From Thiomargarita sp. (GTDB taxonomy: Bacteria > Pseudomonadota > Gammaproteobacteria > Beggiatoales > Beggiatoaceae), in NCBI GenBank assembly GCA_020721045.1, contig DYNN01000024.1, forward strand, positions 1 through 33,138: a stretch of 33,138 nt of DNA, read 5' to 3'. The notes beneath the pieces were generated by a model. The model was not told the DNA's origin and did no database searches. It saw only the letters and a list, made by a program, of their open reading frames with translations. Of the stretch, positions 8,629-15,119 are shown in pieces (the stretch's first letter is position 1; each line of letters starts with the position of its first letter). A program made the position numbers and the translations under genes.

Positions 8629-9351
8629 ATGCGTCGTCCTTATTGGATTCCTAAACACGCAAGTCCTTATGATTTTCCACCACTGGAACATGCTCTTACT
8701 TATCCCGATGGTTTGTTAGCCGTGGGAGGCGATTTGAGTTCTAGTCGTATTATGGTTGCCTATCGTCGCGGTATTTTTCCTTGGTACGATGAACGACAAC
8801 CGATTTTATGGTGGTCTCCAAGTCGGCGTATGGTATTGTTTCCTGAGCAATTAAAAGTGTCTCGTAGTTTGCGTAAAACGATTCGTCATCATACATTTAT
8901 TGTCACGATTGATCGCGCTTTTCAGCAGGTGATATCAAACTGTGCTATAACACCACGTCACGGTCAAAATGGTACTTGGATTACTCAAGAAATATTAGCC
9001 AGTTACCAACAATTGCATAGTTATGATTTTGCACATTCAATTGAGACATGGCAAGATAATCAACTGGTTGGTGGATTATATGGAGTTGCTTTAGGCAAGG
9101 TGTTTTATGGTGAATCAATGTTTAGCCACGTAACAGATGCTTCTAAAGTTGCTTTTGTGTATTTAGTCCGCCAATTACAAAAATGGGGTTTTGAACTGAT
9201 TGATTGTCAGGTATATACTGATCATCTAGCCAGTTTAGGTGCTATTGAAATTCCACGTACCCAATTTTGCCAACTCTTGGATCATTTGTGTGATATACGA
9301 GTGGACAAGAGAGAATGGCATTTTGATCTCACGGAAACTGAATTATTATGA
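8629..9351 (+). CDS. aat: Leucyl/phenylalanyl-tRNA-protein transferase
   Basis: This enzyme transfers Leu or Phe from charged tRNA to the N-terminal Lys or Arg of proteins, making them substrates of the ClpS-ClpAP N-degron pathway. The 240-residue length is usual. Family signatures are present in order: FPPLEHALTYPDGLLAVGGD (16-35), YRRGIFPWYDE, ILWWSPSRRMVLFPE, GTWITQEI, and GLYGVALGKVFYGESMFS followed by DASKVAFVYL. It overlaps the next gene, bpt, by 4 bp (ATGA), a translationally coupled pair often seen in gammaproteobacteria. The usual next gene in that cluster, infA, is absent. There is no clear Shine-Dalgarno sequence before the ATG. Confidence 0.97.
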   Translation: MRRPYWIPKHASPYDFPPLEHALTYPDGLLAVGGDLSSSRIMVAYRRGIFPWYDERQPILWWSPSRRMVLFPEQLKVSRSLRKTIRHHTFIVTIDRAFQQVISNCAITPRHGQNGTWITQEILASYQQLHSYDFAHSIETWQDNQLVGGLYGVALGKVFYGESMFSHVTDASKVAFVYLVRQLQKWGFELIDCQVYTDHLASLGAIEIPRTQFCQLLDHLCDIRVDKREWHFDLTETELL

Positions 9352-10052
9352 ATAGACGCACGCAATTTTATTTGTATGCCACGCCACCACATAATTGTAG
9401 TTACTTAGCCCAGAGGAAAGCAACGACGGCGTTTATTGACCCGCATTTTCCTAAAGATATGGAACTGTACGAAAATTTATCACAACACGGTTTTAGGCGC
9501 AGCGGCGAACATTTATATCGCCCAGATTGTCATGACTGTCATGCGTGTATTCCAGTTCGCATACCTATTGCTGATTTTCGACCACGACGGGTGCAAAAGC
9601 GTATTTGGAAAAGAAATCAAGATTTGGTTATTGTGCCACAAACCGCTGTTTTTAAACAAGAACAATTTGATTTGTATTGCGATTATATTGCATTGCGTCA
9701 TCAGGGTGGCGGCATGGATAATCCAACACCAGAGAGCTATATTCAATTCTTATCTAGCCAATGGTCTGAAACAGTATTCTATGAATTTTTACTAGAAAAA
9801 CAGTTAATTGCTGTTGCAGTGGTGGATAAATTTGAACACGCTTTATCAGCAGTTTACACATTTTTCTCACCAGAATATGAACAACGCAGCTTGGGTGTTT
9901 ATGCTATTTTATGGCAAATTGAATTAGCTAAACAATTGAATTTAAAATGGTTATATTTGGGTTATTGGATTGAAGAGTGTCAAAAAATGTCTTATAAAAC
10001 TGATTATCAACCACTTGAATATTATCAATATGGTGTTTGGCAAACATTGTAA
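9348..10052 (+). CDS. bpt: Aspartate/glutamate leucyltransferase
   Basis: This 234-residue protein of the ATE1/Bpt family transfers Leu to N-terminal Asp or Glu, a second entry to the N-degron pathway beside Aat. The N-terminal ATE domain has the family cysteines C17 (HNCSYL) and C61, C64 and C67 (PDCHDCHAC). The C-terminal acyltransferase-like half has YCDYIALRHQGGGMDNPTPE, YTFFSPEYEQRSLGVYAI and LYLGYWIEECQKMSYKTDYQ. The ATGA overlap with aat shows co-translation. Older annotation calls this family arginyltransferase (Ate), but the bacterial form of this length next to aat is Bpt. No terminator is obvious after the stop. Confidence 0.95.
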   Translation: MNRRTQFYLYATPPHNCSYLAQRKATTAFIDPHFPKDMELYENLSQHGFRRSGEHLYRPDCHDCHACIPVRIPIADFRPRRVQKRIWKRNQDLVIVPQTAVFKQEQFDLYCDYIALRHQGGGMDNPTPESYIQFLSSQWSETVFYEFLLEKQLIAVAVVDKFEHALSAVYTFFSPEYEQRSLGVYAILWQIELAKQLNLKWLYLGYWIEECQKMSYKTDYQPLEYYQYGVWQTL

Positions 10053-10156
10053 AAATTAAAACTTTTGTATAAATTTCCAAAAAATTGTAACATACTGCAT
10101 ATTATGAGAAGTTTAGTGTTGTCCGTATCAACAAACTTATTTATGGAGAATTCAGA

Positions 10157-10633
10157 ATGAACCTTAAAGTAACGAGTACAATTATCATCACCACATTACT
10201 CTTATCAGCGTGTGTCACCAAAGAACAAGCGGGTGGTGCCGGTGGTGCCGTGTTAGGAGGTGCAGCTGGTGCTGCGGCTTGTAGAAATATGGGTAGAGGA
10301 GATGGTAATACCGCAATGACTGCATTATGCGCAGTAGCGGGTGCAGCAGCAGGTTATTTCATCGGCGGCTCAATCGGTTCCTCTTTGGATAACGCAGATC
10401 AAGCAAAGGCTTTAAGTGCTTTAGATACTGCACCAGATAATCAACCAGTTAGCTGGCAAAATCCTAATAATGGTAATCAATTTACTGTCACCCCAACGTC
10501 CACTTATCAAACAGCAAGCAATGCTAATTGTCGCGAATATACGACAGAAGCCATCATTAACGGTAAACGTGAAACCATCTATGGTAAAGCCTGCCGCCAA
10601 CCTGATGGCACGTGGAAAGATCTCACGAATTAA
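10157..10633 (+). CDS. Glycine-zipper outer-membrane lipoprotein (17-kDa surface antigen type)
   Basis: This 158-residue protein starts with a lipoprotein signal whose lipobox is LLSAC, giving a lipidated Cys19 after signal peptidase II cleavage. Residues about 24-80 form two glycine-zipper hairpins (QAGGAGGAVLGGAAGAAACR and VAGAAAGYFIGGSIGSSLDN), like the Rickettsia 17-kDa antigen and SlyB-type proteins, which insert in or lie against the outer membrane. The C-terminal part (90-158) is the polar surface-antigen domain with two cysteines (NCREYTTEAIINGKRETIYG and KACRQPDGTW). Its job is probably envelope structure. It has its own upstream region of about 100 bp and a GGAG ribosome binding site about 8 nt before the ATG. 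A perfect hairpin follows the stop. Confidence 0.85.
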   Translation: MNLKVTSTIIITTLLLSACVTKEQAGGAGGAVLGGAAGAAACRNMGRGDGNTAMTALCAVAGAAAGYFIGGSIGSSLDNADQAKALSALDTAPDNQPVSWQNPNNGNQFTVTPTSTYQTASNANCREYTTEAIINGKRETIYGKACRQPDGTWKDLTN

Positions 10634-10864
10634 ATTACCTCGCTAATACGTACCATGTCATTTACACCCATATGAAATGACATGGTTAGTTTGTCACTTT
10701 ATCGCTTTGAAAATTTTGATCCGCATTTAAAGCGGTTACCCAATTAATTATTTTAATAGTCACTAAATTTTGTTTAATCATTTAGGTTAATATACTTACT
10801 TTTCTACCAACGCGTGTTAAATTCCAAATTAATATGTGTTATTTTCTGAAAATCTAATAAAATC
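10634..10864. other. Intergenic region before the GGDEF-EAL gene
   Basis: Apart from the hairpin at 10652-10686 this AT-rich stretch holds no ORF or RNA gene that I can recognise. It should carry the promoter of the GGDEF-EAL gene, but no good -35/-10 pair stands out. Confidence 0.4.
10652..10686 (+). terminator. Hairpin downstream of the lipoprotein gene
   Basis: Perfect 12-bp arms (accatgtcattt / aaatgacatggt) flank an 11-nt loop, 19 bp after the lipoprotein stop. The stem is stable, but the run after it (tagtttgtcacttt) is only weakly T-rich, so it may be a weak intrinsic terminator, an mRNA 3'-end stabiliser or a protein-binding palindrome. Confidence 0.5.
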
Positions 10865-12916
10865 ATGCAGGCAGAACAGTTACCTCAAGATCAACTGCTT
10901 TCCAAATTACAAAGCTTTTGCCAAAAACTTGACAATTTAACTTCAGAAAAAATGAATTTAGAGTATGCGCTGAATCTTCGTGAAAATTCGCTTTCCACTA
11001 TTGAAATAGAAATACGCGATAGATTAATAACATTGACGCAAAAATTAACAGAGTTGCAACAAGAACGGGCGCAATTAGATTACATTTTAAAAGCGATTTC
11101 TTTATATACAGATGATTCTGAAAAGAAAATGTTGATTGCACACGCTAAATTGGAACAAGAAGTTTTTAAGCGAACTCAAGAACTGGCTGAAAAAAATACT
11201 TTATTACAAACAGAAATTAGAGAGCGTCAACGAATTGAAAATGACTTGCGATTAGCCGCAACCGTTTTTCAAGCGAGTAACGAAGGCATTTTTATTACCG
11301 ATGCCCAATATAAAATCATTAAAATCAATCCCTCCTATACTAATTTAACCGGTTATACCGAACAAGAAAGTTTAGGGAAAACTTTAGATATACTCCGATC
11401 AAAACGACATCATGATGATTTTTATAGAAAAATGTGGCAAGCATTAACGATTGTCGGTTATTGGAGTGGTGAAATATGGCATCAGCGCAAAAACAGCGAA
11501 GATTTTCCCAGTTGGCTCAGCATGAATGCAGTGAAAAACGATCAAAATGACGTAATTTACTACATTGGTATTTTTACAGACAATACCTACCAAAAACTCT
11601 CTGAAGAACGTGCTTATTATCTGGCAAATTTTGATGCCTTGACCGATTTATCCAATCGAATTTTATTTCAAGATCGCTTACAACAAGTACTTAAATGGGC
11701 GCAACGCGATCAACATTGGGTCGCCTTACTACTGATTGATTTAGACCATTTTAAAGCAATTAATGAAGCTTTTGGACATACATCAGGTGACCAACTTGTG
11801 CGCATGACAGCGAAACGTTTAGTCAGTTGTTTACACGATGAAAAAGATGCGATTGCCCGTTTGGGCGGTGATGAGTTTGTCATTTTACTAAGCGATTTAC
11901 AACCTAATCAGCAAGCATTACAAGTCATTTCCGATTTAGCTGATAAAATTTTGACCAATTTACAACAACTTTTTATTTTAGACGGACATGAAGAACAAGA
12001 AATTTTTATTACCGCGAGTATTGGCATTACGATATTTCCCCAAGACGGTCAAACTGTTGCCGCACTGTTAAAAAATGCGGATTCTGCACTTTATGAAGCC
12101 AAAGAGTTAGGGCGCAATAATTATCAATTTTTTACTAATACAATGAACGTAGTTGCACATAGACGATTGACTTTACAAAATTGTTTACGACGTGCATTGG
12201 AACGAGACGAATTACTTCTTTATTATCAACCACAAATTGACGTATATACCCAAGAAGTCGTTGGTGCAGAAGTATTATTGCGTTGGGATCACCCTAAATA
12301 CGGAATGATAGCACCTTCTGAATTTATTCCGATTGCAGAAGACAGCGGCTTAATTATTCCAATTAGTGAATGGATATTAGCCAAGGTATGCGAACAACGT
12401 CAAGCTTTTCAACAACAAGGATTAAAATCAATTCGTATTGCTGTGAATTTATCCGCACGTCAATTTCATTATGATGGTTTAATTCCAAATATTATCAGTA
12501 CATTAAAAAAATACGACCTGTCAGCTGATTGGTTAGAATTAGAAATTACTGAAACTATTGCCATGAGCGGCGCTGACAAAACAATTAACATGTTAAAAGC
12601 ATTGAAAAATCTTGGTATTTTATTAGCAATAGATGATTTTGGTACTGGTTATTCATCACTGAATTATTTAAAATATTTTACTGTAGATACTTTAAAAATA
12701 GACTCATCTTTTATCAAAGATATTACCACTACTAACGGGGCAGCTTTAGTCGTTGCTATTATTAACATGGCACACAGCTTACAAATGACCATTGTAGCTG
12801 AAGGTGTTGAAACAGAAGAACAACTTATCTTTTTGCATGAACATCGCTGCGACATAGTACAAGGTTATTTCTTCTATCGTCCCTTATTACCCAATGTGTT
12901 GGCAAATTTACTATAA
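10865..12916 (+). CDS. PAS-GGDEF-EAL c-di-GMP synthase/phosphodiesterase
   Basis: This 683-residue cytoplasmic protein lacks membrane segments. Residues 1-130 are largely coiled coil. A PAS domain follows (131-245, from TVFQASNEGIFITD to YYIGIFTDN). The GGDEF domain (about 250-425) has an intact active site RLGGDEF (332-338), so it should make c-di-GMP from GTP. The inhibitory I-site RxxD is replaced by DEKD (325-328), so product feedback is probably lost. The EAL domain (about 435-683) has the variant EVL (469-471), and NLSARQF, ELEITET, AIDDFGTGYSS (588-598), KIDSSFI, AEGVET and QGYFFYRPL, the residues needed for phosphodiesterase activity. The last codons (RPLLPNVLANLL, stop) are the first copy of the downstream tandem repeat. 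Net activity is uncertain. Confidence 0.93.
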   Translation: MQAEQLPQDQLLSKLQSFCQKLDNLTSEKMNLEYALNLRENSLSTIEIEIRDRLITLTQKLTELQQERAQLDYILKAISLYTDDSEKKMLIAHAKLEQEVFKRTQELAEKNTLLQTEIRERQRIENDLRLAATVFQASNEGIFITDAQYKIIKINPSYTNLTGYTEQESLGKTLDILRSKRHHDDFYRKMWQALTIVGYWSGEIWHQRKNSEDFPSWLSMNAVKNDQNDVIYYIGIFTDNTYQKLSEERAYYLANFDALTDLSNRILFQDRLQQVLKWAQRDQHWVALLLIDLDHFKAINEAFGHTSGDQLVRMTAKRLVSCLHDEKDAIARLGGDEFVILLSDLQPNQQALQVISDLADKILTNLQQLFILDGHEEQEIFITASIGITIFPQDGQTVAALLKNADSALYEAKELGRNNYQFFTNTMNVVAHRRLTLQNCLRRALERDELLLYYQPQIDVYTQEVVGAEVLLRWDHPKYGMIAPSEFIPIAEDSGLIIPISEWILAKVCEQRQAFQQQGLKSIRIAVNLSARQFHYDGLIPNIISTLKKYDLSADWLELEITETIAMSGADKTINMLKALKNLGILLAIDDFGTGYSSLNYLKYFTVDTLKIDSSFIKDITTTNGAALVVAIINMAHSLQMTIVAEGVETEEQLIFLHEHRCDIVQGYFFYRPLLPNVLANLL

Positions 12917-13291
12917 AAAATATGTTACATAGATTTAAACAAATTTACTTATTTTTCTCGTTCCCATGCACCGCGTGGGAAAGCTGGTTTTCTTCAATCG
13001 TCCCTTCACCCAATGTGTTGGCAAATTTACTATAAAAATAATATGTTACATAGATTTAAACAAATTTTCTCGTTCCCATGCGCCGCGTGGGAATGCAGGT
13101 TTTCTTCAATCGTCCCTTCACCCAATGTGTTGGCAAATTTACTATAAAAATAATATGTTACATAGATTTAAACAAATTTTCTCGTTCCCATGCGCCGCGT
13201 GGGAATGCAGGTTTTCTTCAATCGTCCCTTCACCCAATGTGTTGGCAAATTTACTATAAAAATAATATGTTACATAGATTTAAACAAATTT
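12861..13291 (+). repeat. 112-bp tandem array carrying EAL-gene tail, yihY head and a hairpin
   Basis: The unit joins three parts: the end of the EAL gene (gtcccttcacccaatgtgtt, then ggcaaatttactataa), the first codons of yihY (atgttacatagatttaaaca), and a REP-like block whose core is ttcccatgcgccgcgtggga. Copies of the EAL-tail segment start at 12878, 12999, 13111 and 13223. The first unit is 121 bp and diverged, the next two are exactly 112 bp and nearly identical, and the last runs into the true yihY gene. Hairpins lie at 12961-12981, 13073-13093 and 13185-13205. The homology with coding sequence extends back over the conserved EAL motif QGYFFYRPL from 12861. Because 112 is not a multiple of three, each copy shifts frame. 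Confidence 0.95.
12922..13259 (+). other. Three tandem chimeric mini-ORFs inside the repeat array
   Basis: Each unit contains an ATG start identical to that of yihY and an in-frame TAA identical to that of the EAL gene. This gives mini-ORFs of 37, 34 and 34 codons at 12922-13035, 13043-13147 and 13155-13259. They begin MLHRFKQI and end PNVLANLL. Each stop lies 6-7 nt before the next ATG, so ribosomes leaving the EAL gene could in principle re-initiate along the chain. They are probably by-products of the duplication rather than functional genes. Confidence 0.4.
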
Positions 13292-14487
13292 ATCTATTCC
13301 GCTTCATCCTATTCTTATTGCATCGATTTTCAGAAGATCGCTGTTTTCAACATGCTGCCGCACTGGCTTATACCACTTTATTATCACTGGTACCGCTATT
13401 AGCTGTTGTTTTTGCAGTCGCCACCGCTTTTCCTATTTTTGAACATTTTAATGAGCAATTTCAAGAAATTATATTTGAAAATTTCGTACCAACTTCTAGT
13501 ATTGTCGTTCAAAATTACATCCAAGACTTCGTAAAAAAAACCTCCCAACTGACTGCCGCTGGAATTTGGGGGTTAATTATCGTATCACTCATGTTAATCG
13601 CAACCATAGACCGCGCTTTAAACACCATTTGGCGCACCCCGAAAACACGTGGACTATTAATGTCATTCTTAGTTTACTGGTCACTACTTACATTGGGTCC
13701 ATTATTCATTGGTGCCAGTCTTGCCGCCACTTCCTACTTGGTTTCCTTACCCCTAATTTCCTACGCAACTTCTAGCACCAGTTTATTGTTAATCATGCCT
13801 TTTTTGTTATCAGTATTTGCCTTTTCCTTACTGTACATCATTGCACCTAATCATACAGTGATTATCAAACATGGAATTGCGGGCGGATTATTTGCAGCAT
13901 TACTCTTTGAAATTGCTAAGAAAGGCTTTGCATTATACGTAAAACATTTTCCGACTTATGAAACCATTTACGGCACGCTGGCAATAATTCCATTTTTTTT
14001 AGTATGGATTTATATTTCATGGGTCATTGCTTTATTAGGTGCAGAATTAACGCATGGTTTAGGCGCATTTCGAGATGATGGTAATTTAAATGCTTTGCCA
14101 CCAGAAGACGAATTTTACTTTTCTTTCAGAATATTAGGACATTTGTGGCAAGCTCAACAAACAGGTTCAATCACATCGACAGAACAATTATTACGATTAG
14201 AATCCACCATGCGATTAGAAGGCTTAGAGCAAATACTTTATCAATTAGAAAAAGTCAAATTTATTCATACGACTGAAGCAGGTAATTGGGCATTATCGCG
14301 TGATTTGTCTCATTTAACTTTGCTAGAATTATACCAAGCACAACCTTTTGTATTACCAAAAATACAACAATTGCGATTAGAAAATTTATGGGATAGGGCA
14401 TTGGCTGATATTTTAAAATCACTTTATCAAAATATTGACGCAGTAATGCCAATTCCTTTGGCAAAATTATATCAATCGGATAATTAA
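13267..14487 (+). CDS. yihY: YihY/BrkB-family inner-membrane protein
   Basis: This 406-residue member of the YihY/virulence-factor BrkB family was formerly mislabelled ribonuclease BN. The N-terminal part has the family pattern EDRCFQHAAALAYTTLLSLV, followed by about six membrane helices to about residue 265 (examples: LLAVVFAVATAF, GIWGLIIVSLMLIATI, GPLFIGASLAATSYLV, IPFFLVWIYISWVIALLGAE). The motif IDRALNTIWRTPKTRG is typical. The C-terminal 130 residues are soluble and resemble the winged-helix-like tail of the longer family members. The frame stays open upstream to an ATG at 13078, but that extension is only repeat array; ATG 13267 gives the normal N-terminus. The stop TAA shares one base with the ATG of the next gene. 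The function of the family is unknown (an exporter has been proposed). Confidence 0.88.
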   Translation: MLHRFKQIYLFRFILFLLHRFSEDRCFQHAAALAYTTLLSLVPLLAVVFAVATAFPIFEHFNEQFQEIIFENFVPTSSIVVQNYIQDFVKKTSQLTAAGIWGLIIVSLMLIATIDRALNTIWRTPKTRGLLMSFLVYWSLLTLGPLFIGASLAATSYLVSLPLISYATSSTSLLLIMPFLLSVFAFSLLYIIAPNHTVIIKHGIAGGLFAALLFEIAKKGFALYVKHFPTYETIYGTLAIIPFFLVWIYISWVIALLGAELTHGLGAFRDDGNLNALPPEDEFYFSFRILGHLWQAQQTGSITSTEQLLRLESTMRLEGLEQILYQLEKVKFIHTTEAGNWALSRDLSHLTLLELYQAQPFVLPKIQQLRLENLWDRALADILKSLYQNIDAVMPIPLAKLYQSDN

Positions 14488-15095
14488 TGAAATTATTTGA
14501 AACTATCAAAATAGTTAATGGAAAAACACCATTTCTCGCTTTTCATCAAGCCCGTTTTGATAAAACAAGACAATTATTATTTCATAACCAAAAATCAATC
14601 GATTTACAAAAAACTATTCAACCACCTGATCAAATTGGTATTTATCGATGTCGCATTGTTTACTCTACTGAAATTGAACAAATTGAGTATTTACCTTATC
14701 AAGAACGTTTATTTAAATATTTTAAAGTAGTTAAAGATGATTATATTCAATATGAATTTAAATACGTACAAAGAGAACAAATAAATAGATTAGTGCAATT
14801 AAAGCAAAGTGCTGATGATGTTGTTGTTATCAAACAAGGTTGGGTGACGGATACAAGTATTGCGAATATTGCTTTTTTTGATGATAATCAGTGGATTACG
14901 TCAAACACGCCTTTGTTGGCAGGCACAACACGACAACGCTTATTAGAACGGGGTGCAATAGTTGAGAAAGAGATTAAAGTAACTGATTTACCAAGGTTTT
15001 CAAAAATGGCATTAATGAATGCGTTACTTGGATTTTATGTTGTGGGGACGTTTGAATGGTCACCACCGTTCCTAAAAATCCATGAAATTCTCTAA
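14487..15095 (+). CDS. Small class IV PLP aminotransferase-like protein
   Basis: This 202-residue protein of the fold-type IV PLP family includes relatives of branched-chain aminotransferase and aminodeoxychorismate lyase. It starts with LFETIKIVNGKTPFLAFHQARFD, the usual opening (first residues at 3-20). K92 in YEFKYVQR is in the position expected for the PLP-binding lysine. WVTDTSIANIAFFDDNQWIT (119-138) and TPLLAGTTRQRLLERG (141-156) form the cofactor and substrate site. It is much shorter than IlvE or PabC (about 270-310 residues) and belongs to a compact subgroup of about 200 residues with no firmly assigned reaction. Aminodeoxychorismate lyase in folate synthesis is one possibility. It overlaps yihY by one base and is co-transcribed with it. 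Confidence 0.75.
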   Translation: MKLFETIKIVNGKTPFLAFHQARFDKTRQLLFHNQKSIDLQKTIQPPDQIGIYRCRIVYSTEIEQIEYLPYQERLFKYFKVVKDDYIQYEFKYVQREQINRLVQLKQSADDVVVIKQGWVTDTSIANIAFFDDNQWITSNTPLLAGTTRQRLLERGAIVEKEIKVTDLPRFSKMALMNALLGFYVVGTFEWSPPFLKIHEIL

Positions 15096-15119
15096 CTTCA
15101 TGCACTTGTGAATTTGACT

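Noticed and set aside
9436-9795. 119-codon plus-strand ORF inside bpt
   Set aside because: It is a different frame of the well-supported bpt gene with no recognisable product.
13078-13266. 63-codon N-terminal extension of YihY
   Set aside because: It is read entirely through the tandem array, is out of phase between copies, and precedes the normal family N-terminus at ATG 13267.
12861-13291. CRISPR array
   Set aside because: The copies are contiguous 112-bp units without unique spacers and contain gene ends; this is tandem duplication.
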